A stretch of 64,000 nt of DNA, from NCBI RefSeq assembly GCF_003418935.1, contig NZ_QVMT01000001.1, positions 846,063 through 910,062 of the forward strand, given 5' to 3'. Shown piece after piece: positions 17,062-24,926 of the stretch (its first letter is position 1; every line of letters begins with the position of its first letter). Position numbers and translations under genes: made by a program. The stretch comes from Emticicia sp. C21. Its GTDB lineage: Bacteria; Bacteroidota; Bacteroidia; Cytophagales; Spirosomataceae. Under the pieces are notes generated by a model, which ran no database searches, had not been told where the DNA came from, and saw only the letters and a program-made list of their open reading frames with translations.

Positions 17062-17135
17062 CGGGGTGTAGCGTAGCCCGGTATCGCGTCTGCTTTGGGA
17101 GCAGAAGGTCGTCAGTTCGAATCTGGCCACCCCGA
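17062..17135 (+). tRNA. tRNA-Pro (anticodon UGG)
   Basis: The acceptor stem CGGGGTG (17062-17068) pairs with CACCCCG (17128-17134), with discriminator A. The anticodon loop TTTGGGA carries TGG. D-arm (GCGTAGCCCGGTATCGC) and T-arm (GTTCGAAT) are complete. CCA is not encoded. Confidence 0.97.
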
Positions 17136-17140
17136 CACAC

Positions 17141-17175
17141 AAAACCCTCTTAGAAGTGATTCTGAGAGGGTTTTT
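17141..17175 (+). terminator. Terminator of tRNA-Pro
   Basis: AAAACCCTCT (17141-17150) pairs with AGAGGGTTTT (17165-17174), followed by T residues, six bases after the tRNA. Confidence 0.9.
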
Positions 17176-17227
17176 GGTTTTTATCCTAAAATTTGCAAAT
17201 AGTTATTTGCCAATTATCATGATGTTG

Positions 17228-17269
17228 GGTCGTCAACGGTCCGCCGCTGCGGTTCGAATCTGGCCACCC
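17228..17269 (+). pseudogene. Broken duplicate of the tRNA-Pro 3' end with a 16-bp GC-rich insertion
   Basis: GGTCGTCA (17228-17235) and GTTCGAATCTGGCCACCC (17252-17269) reproduce consecutive bases of tRNA-Pro, from the variable loop through the T-arm to the acceptor. Between them is ACGGTCCGCCGCTGCG, absent from the intact gene. No 5' half precedes it. Such 3' fragments are the usual footprint of site-specific integration at a tRNA gene, or of a decayed tandem tRNA. No integrase is present. Confidence 0.75.
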
Positions 17270-17317
17270 TCTGAGTAACTGATAATGATTATTAGTTCAA
17301 TTTCGTCTTTAAAACCT

Positions 17318-17512
17318 TTATTCATCAACATTAGAAGCCCTGTAAGGCTTTCTTATGTAATCTATCTCGTCATTATTAATTACACCAATGATTGATCGGG
17401 CATCAATCTCCTGTTCTGCCAATAAATTCATAGCGGCTATAACAGAATCACAATCATGGAAGTCTTTTTCTAGTAATATCCCCCTTTCTTCATACACTAC
17501 TTTTACATTCAT
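17318..17512 (-). CDS. Small hypothetical protein, 64 aa
   Basis: The frame begins MNVKVVYEERGILLEKDFHD and ends KPYRASNVDE. It is acidic overall, with no signal peptide or membrane segment. The predicted pattern is a beta hairpin followed by a helix (CDSVIAAMNLLAEQE). The codon composition looks like that of the neighbouring genes. I do not recognise the family, and coding status is likely but unproven. Confidence 0.5.
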   Translation of the reverse strand: MNVKVVYEERGILLEKDFHDCDSVIAAMNLLAEQEIDARSIIGVINNDEIDYIRKPYRASNVDE

Positions 17513-17540
17513 ATTTCATTATTGATTATAGATGAAGTAT

Positions 17541-17569
17541 AAACAAAAAAGGCAAACATAAGTTTGCCT
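17541..17569 (-). terminator. Terminator of the 17.6-kb lipoprotein gene
   Basis: AGGCAAAC (17550-17557) pairs with GTTTGCCT (17562-17569) with a 4-nt loop. In the minus direction it is followed by TTTTTTGTTT (complement of 17541-17550). Confidence 0.8.
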
Positions 17570-17631
17570 GACAAAACAATTATATCTCAATTTCTATTGA
17601 AAACAGCCGTTGCTAATTCCCAAGGGAATTA

Positions 17632-17991
17632 TCACTTAGGTTTAGATTTCGCATATTCCCGTCCATCCGGTGTAAACCATTTCAAACTTCCATCTTTATC
17701 AATGACCATGTATTGATCTGCTATAATCTCTTTATATTTTAATGTGATTACATTCGTAGTTGACTCTACTACCATTTCTTCGTTCAATACCGAGTTGTCT
17801 TTAAAATTCTCGTGAAGAAATACTTTGCCTCCTTTTTTATAAATGGTCAAGTCTTTAATATTTTCATCAGGCGGCGTCCATTGCCCCACAGCGGTACTAT
17901 CAGCAGAATGGAGTGCGTGCGCTTTATCTTTTAATTGTTGTCCGCAGGAAGTAAGAAATATAACAAAAACCAACAGTAAATATCGGCTCAT
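17632..17991 (-). CDS. Small lipoprotein of unknown function
   Basis: This 119-aa protein has a lipoprotein signal (MSRYLLLVFVIFLTSCGQQ, lipobox LTSC, Cys16). The mature part is short and beta-rich (GKVFLHENFKDN, DQYMVIDKDGSLKWFTPDGR). It has its own terminator. No family is recognised. It is likely anchored in the outer or inner membrane facing the periplasm. Confidence 0.75.
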   Translation of the reverse strand: MSRYLLLVFVIFLTSCGQQLKDKAHALHSADSTAVGQWTPPDENIKDLTIYKKGGKVFLHENFKDNSVLNEEMVVESTTNVITLKYKEIIADQYMVIDKDGSLKWFTPDGREYAKSKPK

Positions 17992-18201
17992 TGGGTTAGG
18001 TTTAAAATGAGCTGTGAAATTAGTGAAAAAGGGTGGTTTTTGATGAAAAGGGCAAGGACATTATTTGGGAGCGGTAGAAAAATATAAGCAGCTTGGATTT
18101 GGTTGCCGTAATGTAAAAGTTTTCTTAAGTTACTTTAATAGAACTTTCTATCGTTTACTTTATTTATTGCTCCTTAGCCACAAACAAAATTCTTACTTAG
18201 A

Positions 18202-18762
18202 TTATCTTCTTAGTTTCCAAGCATCCCTCATTTTATTTATAATCTTCGTAGTCATTTCAAACTCTTCTTTTTTTGATAAGTTTAATTTTTTACAAAATTT
18301 TTCTTTTACTGTATAAAAGAACAATTGTTCCCATTTTTCTCTAAAGTCAGTACTGGAGACTTCTATCATAATACTATCATTTTTTTGTTCTGAAACTTTA
18401 TCTCCTTTCTTACCAACTTGCAAATAGAACGCATTTGCATGAATAATTCCATCTATAGTAGCACAATGATTTACTAAAGAAAATTCAATGGCAAAGTCTA
18501 TTTTCATAGGTTTAATAAAGTTAAGAGAGAGAAACACATTCTTTGGTTTAAAAAAAGTATCTGGTAATCCCCAAGTAGTTATTGAATCTCCAGGCAATGT
18601 ATCTTTATGAAGTTTAATTAATTCGTTAATCTCAAAGTGATTTCCCGTATCAATTACTAATGAAGGTATAAGTCTGCCTTCTCCTACACTTACGTTGGAT
18701 ATACTTCCGTCTGAAACTATTCTGAAAAACGGGCAATTTAACTTTACTTTTCTAGGCTTCAT
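18202..18762 (-). CDS. Unrecognised soluble protein of an AT-rich overlapping gene pair
   Basis: This 186-aa protein has no signal peptide or membrane segment. It is probably beta-rich through residue 130 (PFFRIVSDGSISNV, IDFAIEFSLVNHCATIDGII) and helical at the end (EEFEMTTKIINKMRDAWKLR). Its start lies 11 bases inside the upstream gene at 18752, so the two are translationally coupled. The pair is visibly more AT-rich than adjacent genes and uses many AAA/ATA/TTA codons, which suggests recent acquisition. Function unknown. Confidence 0.65.
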   Translation of the reverse strand: MKPRKVKLNCPFFRIVSDGSISNVSVGEGRLIPSLVIDTGNHFEINELIKLHKDTLPGDSITTWGLPDTFFKPKNVFLSLNFIKPMKIDFAIEFSLVNHCATIDGIIHANAFYLQVGKKGDKVSEQKNDSIMIEVSSTDFREKWEQLFFYTVKEKFCKKLNLSKKEEFEMTTKIINKMRDAWKLRR

Positions 18763-19330
18763 TTTTTAATTCTCTTAAAATTAATACTTCTATAGTCTCT
18801 TCATTATTGAAAACATCTATTACTTTCACTAAATAACTTGCTATTCTGTATTCATTTGAAATAACTAATGGTTGCTTAAAAATTAGCCATTTAGATAGTC
18901 TTGCTCTTTCTTCAATTCTAATATCATTAGAAAACGTAGGAAATTTTTCATTAGAAACTAGCAAATTTTCTCCATGAGGAATTATAACCTTAATAGTCTC
19001 TTCGTTATTTTTTATACATTCGATTTCAAGTTCCGCTCTAAAAGAACTTTTACTATCCGAACTGTTTATAATTGTCATATTAAATAAGAAAAAATGTTGT
19101 TTATTCTCTTTATCTAATTTTAAAAGATAACTATCAATCAAATAAAGATTAAAGTTGGCTTGTCTATCATTATATGTTTGTCTTGCTATAGTTGCTGACC
19201 TACCAGCCATAATACTACTTCTAAATGCAGATAAAGCAGCAATTATAGCAACAAGTAAAGTTATTAAATTCCAAATACTAACTTTAGAAGAAAAGTCTAT
19301 TATTATATCAATTGTTGTCATTACTATCAA
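18752..19330 (-). CDS. Unrecognised membrane-anchored protein of the AT-rich pair
   Basis: This 192-aa protein has one N-terminal membrane helix at about residues 18-38 (SIWNLITLLVAIIAALSAF), then a short basic linker (GRSATIARQTYNDRQANF) and a beta-rich domain (FFLFNMTIINSSDSKSSFRA). A second Met at residue 4 is another possible start. The topology is a single anchor with a roughly 150-residue C-terminal domain. It overlaps the next gene by 11 bp. Similar anchored beta-sandwich proteins are frequent in accessory regions, but I cannot assign a family. It lies about 1.5 kb from the tRNA-Pro fragment. Confidence 0.65.
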   Translation of the reverse strand: MIVMTTIDIIIDFSSKVSIWNLITLLVAIIAALSAFRSSIMAGRSATIARQTYNDRQANFNLYLIDSYLLKLDKENKQHFFLFNMTIINSSDSKSSFRAELEIECIKNNEETIKVIIPHGENLLVSNEKFPTFSNDIRIEERARLSKWLIFKQPLVISNEYRIASYLVKVIDVFNNEETIEVLILRELKNEA

Positions 19331-19447
19331 TTTTATTCTTATGCAAATTTATATCTTTCAAATAAATAATTACTAATAGTAATAATATACAACAAAAAAT
19401 CCCACTAACAAAGCCAGCAGGATTCAATATAAATCTATTTCTAATAC

Positions 19448-20131
19448 TCAACAAGTAAACCTAAACCCTATTCCATGCACGTTTTCAATCTTGATTTTCG
19501 GATCGTCGGAGAGCATTTTTCTCAGGCGAGTAATGAATACGTCCAGACTTCGGCCTAAGAAATAATCGTCTCTGCCCCAAATGGCCGTTAGTATCTCTTC
19601 ACGTTTGATAACCTGATGCTTCCTTTCACAGAGAAACTTTAATACCTCTGCCTCACGGTGAGTCAGTTGCTCGGCCTTATCATCTGATTTGAGTGAGAGT
19701 TGGTTGTAGTTAAATTCGTAATCACCCAATTTCCATTTGCCATTGCCTTCGGTTACTTCTTTGCTTACTTCTTTTCGTTTAAGAAAGACCTTAATACGAA
19801 GGTTGAGTTCTTCTATGCTGAATGGCTTGGTTACGTAGTCGTCTCCGCCCACCTTTAGTCCGGTAATGCGGTCTTCCTGCATCCCTTTGGCGGTCAGGAA
19901 AATAATCGGTATCTGTTGGTTCTGTTTTCTGATTTTTTCGGCCAATGAAAACCCGTCCAATTCAGGTAGCATGACATCCAGCAGGCAAAGGTCATATTTT
20001 TCTTTGGTAAAGCTCTTCCAGGCTTCTTTTCCATCCGGAAAATGTGTCACCTCATATCCTTCCATTTCAAGATTATCTTTGGTCACATAGCTCAGGTTGG
20101 GGTCGTCTTCGACGTACAAAATTTTAGGCAT
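19448..20131 (-). CDS. OmpR-family response regulator (RprY-like)
   Basis: This 227-aa protein has an N-terminal receiver domain with acidic pocket VEDD, phosphoacceptor Asp52 (LLDVMLPELDGF), Thr in FLTAKG and Lys in VTKPFS. A winged-helix DNA-binding domain follows (LTHREAEVLKFLCERKHQVI, RSLDVFITRLRKML). It lies 37 bp downstream of its cognate kinase gene and is probably co-transcribed with it. RprXY of Bacteroides is the nearest named match by layout. The target genes are unknown; the sodium/solute symporter is divergent to the kinase. Confidence 0.92.
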   Translation of the reverse strand: MPKILYVEDDPNLSYVTKDNLEMEGYEVTHFPDGKEAWKSFTKEKYDLCLLDVMLPELDGFSLAEKIRKQNQQIPIIFLTAKGMQEDRITGLKVGGDDYVTKPFSIEELNLRIKVFLKRKEVSKEVTEGNGKWKLGDYEFNYNQLSLKSDDKAEQLTHREAEVLKFLCERKHQVIKREEILTAIWGRDDYFLGRSLDVFITRLRKMLSDDPKIKIENVHGIGFRFTC

Positions 20132-20168
20132 ATTTTAGTTTATGGTAGTAGAAACGATGCTCCGTTTC

Positions 20169-21419
20169 TTATTCTTGTTTCATCACAATAGTAAACGTAC
20201 TCCCCTTGCCCGGCTCGCTATCCACTTTAATCTCCCACTTATGCGCTCGCACAATTTCTCTCACATAGCTGAGTCCCAGACCAAAACCTTTTACATTATG
20301 CGTATTGCCTGTGGGTACCCGATAAAACTTATTGAAAATCTTGCTCTGGTGTTCCTTGGCGATGCCAATCCCGTTATCGCTGATAGAAAGCACCAGACTA
20401 TCCTCAGTATTCTCGGTTTTTATTCTGATACAGGGCTTTTTACCTGAGTATTTAATGGCATTTTCCAGAAGGTTTCTTATCAGACTTATTAATTGTGTAC
20501 GGTCGGCATAAATACTGGTGCGGGAGGCATTCAGTTCTATACTCAGCGAGTCTTCCAGTTCGGCTTTTATGCCTTCTGTTACATCGTCAATGATGCTGTG
20601 CAATTCCTGCAACTGAATATCTAACTGCATTTTACCTCGCTCCATGCGCGCCGTATTCAGCACCGATTCTACCTGATTTTTCAGCCGATTGTTTTCCTGC
20701 CTGATGATGTGCACATATTTCTTCAAACGCTCGGGTTGTTCCATTATTTTAGTCTGGCTCAAAACATCTGTGGCCACTCTGATAGTTGAAATAGGCGTCT
20801 GAAACTCATGGGTCATATTATTGATAAAATCGCGCTGTACTTCGCTGAGCCGCTTTTGCCGTAGAATGACAAACATGGAATAACCGAAAAAGGCTGTTAC
20901 AACCAGGGTTATGAGCGACGAAATCACCCAGATGTCCAAACGGGCAGCCAGAAAGCTTGTTTTGCTGGGGAATCGGACACCGAAATAATTGAGATACTTA
21001 TCGGTTTTTGGCAAAGTCTTTTTCAATGCCGAACTTTCAAAATCAGAATTGATGTGTGCCCCGTCTACGATTTTGTCGGTATTACAATCGTAAATACCAT
21101 ACTCAAAATCGGTCTGCAGGTTTTGTTTCTTGAATTCTTCTTTGAGGTAATGCTCCAGCACATCGGCATCGAGCGGGATTCTTAAATTGGCTACGTAGTA
21201 ATCGGAAGAAAGCTGACTAACGGGGTTTTCGATACTGGAAAGTTTGTAGAGGGAAGAGATTTTGTTCGCGACGTTTCGTAAAGAGATCATGACAGTTTGC
21301 CGAAACTGCTGTTCTTTTAAATCGAAAGCGCGCTTTACCCAATAGGCCTGTACTGCAATAATTCCCGTAATAGAAAGCGTGCCCAGTATAATCAGAAGTC
21401 GGATGGTATTTCTGTTCAA
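20169..21419 (-). CDS. Sensor histidine kinase (RprX-like)
   Basis: This 416-aa protein has two membrane helices at about residues 7-27 and 162-187 with a ~135-residue periplasmic sensor between them. The HisKA box NNMTHEFQTPISTI carries phosphoacceptor His204, and the HATPase_c domain has N box NLLENAIKYS, G1 box DNGIGI and GFGLGLSYV. There is no HAMP domain. It is upstream of the OmpR-family regulator in the same operon. The periplasmic ligand is unknown. Confidence 0.92.
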   Translation of the reverse strand: MNRNTIRLLIILGTLSITGIIAVQAYWVKRAFDLKEQQFRQTVMISLRNVANKISSLYKLSSIENPVSQLSSDYYVANLRIPLDADVLEHYLKEEFKKQNLQTDFEYGIYDCNTDKIVDGAHINSDFESSALKKTLPKTDKYLNYFGVRFPSKTSFLAARLDIWVISSLITLVVTAFFGYSMFVILRQKRLSEVQRDFINNMTHEFQTPISTIRVATDVLSQTKIMEQPERLKKYVHIIRQENNRLKNQVESVLNTARMERGKMQLDIQLQELHSIIDDVTEGIKAELEDSLSIELNASRTSIYADRTQLISLIRNLLENAIKYSGKKPCIRIKTENTEDSLVLSISDNGIGIAKEHQSKIFNKFYRVPTGNTHNVKGFGLGLSYVREIVRAHKWEIKVDSEPGKGSTFTIVMKQE

Positions 21420-21638
21420 AACGGGATAGTTTTTTCGTAAAATTATATAAGAAAAGATTTAATGACAAAATTTTAATCATAAGTTTAGTGAGTGGTTATT
21501 AAAAAAGTTATGTAAAATCTGAATATTCTTTTAATTTAATCGTCTGCCCTTTGAAAAAGCAAATTTTCTACCTTAATTTGCTCTACTCAAAGAATCTTAT
21601 TCTAAAACAAAATTCTATTTCCCATTTCCCTAAGCACT

Positions 21639-23261
21639 ATGCAAAAATTACAAACCCTCGATTACTTTGTATTCCTCTTCTATTTTATTCTAGTGTCAGG
21701 TTACGGCTATTGGATTTATAAGAAAAAACAAGCCAAACAAACTTCTACTACAGACTTTTTCCTTGCTGAGGGCTCGCTTACCTGGTGGGCAATTGGGGCC
21801 TCGTTGATTGCTTCGAACATCTCGGCTGAACAGATGATTGGTATGTCGGGTAATGGTTTCTCTATGGGTTTGGCGATTTCTACCTATGAGTGGATGGCAG
21901 CAGCCACGCTTATCGTAGTAGGTATTGTTTTTATGCCTATTTACTTGAAAAACAAGATCTTTACGATGCCACAATTCCTTAATCAACGCTACAACTCTAC
22001 TGTGAGCTTGATTATGGCAATCTTCTGGCTGGCTTTATATATTCTCGTAAACCTTACTTCTATTTTGTATTTAGGAGCTTTGGCAGTATCGGGTATTTCT
22101 GGGATTGACTTCACTGTCTGTATGATTGGACTGGCGATTTTCGCCATTATTATTACGATTGGGGGTATGAAAGTAATCGGTTTTACCGATGTTATTCAGG
22201 TGTTCTTCCTGATTATAGGTGGTTTAGCTACTACTTATCTGGCGGTAATGTTGGTTTCAAGCCAGTATGATGGCATAGAAAGTTTAACCAATGGTTTGAA
22301 ATTGATGACTGAAAAATCGGAAGACCACTTTCATATGATTTTCAAAAAAGGAGATCCGCATTATATGGCATTGCCGGGTTTAACGGTATTGATTGGTGGT
22401 ATGTGGATTGTGAATCTGAATTACTGGGGCTGTAACCAATATATAACCCAACGTGCTTTGGGAGCCGATCTTGATACAGCCCGTAAAGGGATTTTGTTTG
22501 CGGCATTCCTGAAATTATTAATGCCGGTGATTGTAACACTTCCGGGTATTGCGGCTTATACACTTTATCAGAAAGGCTTATTCCAACAGGAAATGTTAGG
22601 CGCTGATGGCACATTGAATCAGGATAATGCCTATCCGGTATTGTTGAATCTATTACCTATCGGTTTGAAAGGTCTATCATTTGCCGCCTTGACAGCCGCT
22701 ATCGTAGCCTCATTAGCAGGTAAAGCCAATAGTATTTCAACTATCTTTACGCTTGATGTTTTCAAAAACTATATAGGCAAAAATGCGACTGAAAAACATC
22801 TGGTTTGGATAGGTCGCGTGACCATCGTGGTATCCATGATTCTGGCGATTGTGATTTCTCCTTATATGGGTATCGATAAAAAAGGTGGTTTCCAGTTTAT
22901 TCAGGAAATGACTGGTTTATTATCTCCGGGTATTTTTGCGGCATTTGTAATGGGCTTTTTCTGGAAACGTACTAACTCGGCAGGTGCTTTGTTTGCCATT
23001 GTGGGTGGCTTCTTAATCGCGCTTTCAATGCACAATAACTGGCTGCCATTTGCCGACTGGACAACCGTACCATTCCTTGATCGTATGGGTATTGTATTCC
23101 TGATTTGTGTGGCGGTAATGTTTGTTTTAGGCTATGTATTACCAGATGAAGGCAAAGGGCTTGAAATTGATGCAAGCATGTTCAGAGTAAAAGGCGTATT
23201 TGCCGTTGGTGCAGTTTCAGTTGTATTGATTCTTACTTTCTTATACTGGTATTTCTGGTAA
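21639..23261 (+). CDS. Sodium/solute symporter, SSS family (SGLT-like)
   Basis: This 540-aa polytopic membrane protein belongs to the SSS/SLC5 family. The hallmark ASLIASNISAEQMIGMSGNG near residue 60 includes the sodium-site and unwound-helix residues, and FSMGLAISTYEWMAAATLIV follows it. GGMKVIGFTDVIQVFFLIIG, NYWGCNQYITQRALGA and the AALTAAIVASLAGKANS segment fit the galactose/glucose-type branch (vSGLT-like). About 14 transmembrane helices are expected. It probably imports a sugar with Na+. It is divergent from the sensor kinase and ends in a very strong bidirectional terminator. Confidence 0.9.
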   Translation: MQKLQTLDYFVFLFYFILVSGYGYWIYKKKQAKQTSTTDFFLAEGSLTWWAIGASLIASNISAEQMIGMSGNGFSMGLAISTYEWMAAATLIVVGIVFMPIYLKNKIFTMPQFLNQRYNSTVSLIMAIFWLALYILVNLTSILYLGALAVSGISGIDFTVCMIGLAIFAIIITIGGMKVIGFTDVIQVFFLIIGGLATTYLAVMLVSSQYDGIESLTNGLKLMTEKSEDHFHMIFKKGDPHYMALPGLTVLIGGMWIVNLNYWGCNQYITQRALGADLDTARKGILFAAFLKLLMPVIVTLPGIAAYTLYQKGLFQQEMLGADGTLNQDNAYPVLLNLLPIGLKGLSFAALTAAIVASLAGKANSISTIFTLDVFKNYIGKNATEKHLVWIGRVTIVVSMILAIVISPYMGIDKKGGFQFIQEMTGLLSPGIFAAFVMGFFWKRTNSAGALFAIVGGFLIALSMHNNWLPFADWTTVPFLDRMGIVFLICVAVMFVLGYVLPDEGKGLEIDASMFRVKGVFAVGAVSVVLILTFLYWYFW

Positions 23262-23273
23262 GACAACGAAACC

Positions 23274-23325
23274 ATATAAAACGTAGAAAGGCCCGGGAGT
23301 TCCCGGGCCTTTCTACGTTTTATAT
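23274..23325. terminator. 52-nt perfect palindromic bidirectional terminator
   Basis: Bases 23274-23325 are perfectly self-complementary apart from a GT loop at 23299-23300, giving a 25-bp stem. The GC-rich tip is GGCCCGGGA and the outer part is AAAACGT. It lies 13 bp from each convergent stop codon. Confidence 0.95.
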
Positions 23326-23338
23326 CGTGGCTACAAAA

Positions 23339-24004
23339 TTATTTCAACAATTTCGGAAACATAGCCTGTGCTCTCTCAATTCGTGGGATTGAAACCGAAG
23401 CTACATAAGGCTCGTCGGCATGGTGCTGGTCATAGTTCTGATGATAATCTTCTGCTTTATAAAAGGCTTTAAATGGCACAATCTGCACAACGATAGGCTT
23501 TTTGTATTTGCCAGATGCTGTTAGGTTATTCTTATAATCATTGGCTAATTTTTGCTCTTCTGCATTAGTATAAAAAATAACCGAACGATACGAATCTCCG
23601 TGGTCGGGGCCTTGTCCGTTTACCTGTGTTGGGTCTTGTGAGGCAAAATAAACCTCCAGTAAAGTAGCATAACTGATAATCGCAGGATCATAATGTACCG
23701 CTACTGTTTCAGCATGACCTGTGGTTTCATTACTTACTTCCCGATAAGTCGGGTTCTTGGTATTTCCGCCACTATAACCTGACTCGGCTTCTTTTACGCC
23801 TTTAAGACTATCGAAAATCCCCTCTACAGCCCAGAAACAACCCGAAGCAAAATAGGCGGTTTCTAATTTACCATAATTGGTATTATCTACTGCCGGAACT
23901 TTATATTTTTCTTTTTTGTCACCATTCGCGTCTGTAGTAGAACTACAGGAGAAAACGCCGATAAATGCACCAATAGTGATTATAAGAGCAATTGCTTTAT
24001 TCAT
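23339..24004 (-). CDS. msrA: Lipoprotein peptide-methionine (S)-S-oxide reductase MsrA
   Basis: This 221-aa protein reduces the S-epimer of methionine sulfoxide. The catalytic GCFW motif has Cys56, and the family features SGYSGG, HAETVAVHYDP and the C-terminal EDYHQNYDQ are intact. The N-terminus is a lipoprotein signal with Cys20 (IGVFSCSSTTD), so the enzyme works in the periplasm or at the cell surface instead of the cytoplasm. No MsrB domain is fused and no msrB lies alongside. The two upstream genes on the same strand are also exported. Confidence 0.95.
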   Translation of the reverse strand: MNKAIALIITIGAFIGVFSCSSTTDANGDKKEKYKVPAVDNTNYGKLETAYFASGCFWAVEGIFDSLKGVKEAESGYSGGNTKNPTYREVSNETTGHAETVAVHYDPAIISYATLLEVYFASQDPTQVNGQGPDHGDSYRSVIFYTNAEEQKLANDYKNNLTASGKYKKPIVVQIVPFKAFYKAEDYHQNYDQHHADEPYVASVSIPRIERAQAMFPKLLK

Positions 24005-24114
24005 TTGTATTAATAGTTAAATTGAATCATTCTCTACTAATATAAACGTAATTCTGCTGATTTTGGTTTGCTCTCTTTACTCTTAAAATCTCTTAAAAAG
24101 CACCTCATTCATAC

Positions 24115-24897
24115 CTACACACTAAAACCCAGTTTCACTTTATAGCGCCAGCGGTCTTTGCCTATTTCATTTTCCAGTTTGAGCACTTCATGCGTTTTCT
24201 TACTTATCCAGAATACTTCTCTATACCCCTTCGATTCATGGGTGAGCAACCAGCAATCTACTTTCTGGTTATCATATCCGGCTAATTCCCCTGAACCTGT
24301 TACTGTATAAGATTCAAATTTGGGTGCCAGAGACCCCGGCTCATAAAAAGGAATCATATAAGTAGTATTGGCTTTATAAGGCATCAAAGGAAATACTTCA
24401 AGGTCGAGATGCCAGTTTAAAGTATATTGGTTCAAAGCTTTCTCAAATGCCTGCCAGACAAACTTTTTGTTTTTTGTGGTATCGGCCTCAGTAATCGGTG
24501 AATTATTGACTTTGGCAGTTTTGTTCACAAAATCAAACTCGCCAGTTCCCCGAGCCTTCCACCAACTTTGGTGATACAATGGCGCAAAAGTCTTTTTATC
24601 GCAAACCGACTTTACGGTATGTACCACGCTGTCTCTATCTTCCCATTCCTGTTTTACCACAATGGCTTCTTTGCCATTGTAGTTTTCAAATGATACATTT
24701 CTCGTCCAGAATTGCGGCCTTGACCTTCCGGCATCTTTGTTCATTTTGAAATAGACCAAGTAGCGGTTAGTGCCTTCTTTCAAGAATTTGGTGTTTACTT
24801 TAGTGGCGTCTACCCACACGGTATCCTGAGCATAAGATGCAAAAGAAAAGCAAAGCCCTATCAGGGCATAGAGCAGTTTAGTTAGTAATAGCTTCAT
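24115..24897 (-). CDS. Secreted DUF3108-like protein
   Basis: This 260-aa protein has a signal peptide (LLYALIGLCFSFASYAQ). The mature sequence is beta-rich and resembles DUF3108-like lipocalin-shaped proteins: NRYLVYFKMNKDAGRSRPQF, FAPLYHQSWW, DCWLLTHESKGYREVFWISK, HEVLKLENEIGKDRWRYKVK. Proteins of this type may bind or shuttle lipids or polymer, but there is no experimental function that I can attach. It is 29 bp downstream of the PD40 gene and is probably co-transcribed. Confidence 0.6.
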   Translation of the reverse strand: MKLLLTKLLYALIGLCFSFASYAQDTVWVDATKVNTKFLKEGTNRYLVYFKMNKDAGRSRPQFWTRNVSFENYNGKEAIVVKQEWEDRDSVVHTVKSVCDKKTFAPLYHQSWWKARGTGEFDFVNKTAKVNNSPITEADTTKNKKFVWQAFEKALNQYTLNWHLDLEVFPLMPYKANTTYMIPFYEPGSLAPKFESYTVTGSGELAGYDNQKVDCWLLTHESKGYREVFWISKKTHEVLKLENEIGKDRWRYKVKLGFSV

Positions 24898-24926
24898 AAT
24901 AATTTGTATAAGAAAAGATGTTATTG

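Noticed and set aside
18065-18316. 83-codon frame on the + strand
   Set aside because: Antisense to the end of the 18202 gene and rich in Phe/Leu/Tyr, as expected from an AT-rich shadow.
20800-20860. Odd HisKA box HEFQTP in the sensor kinase
   Set aside because: Phe at this position is usual in RprX-type Bacteroidota kinases, and the His and other boxes are intact.
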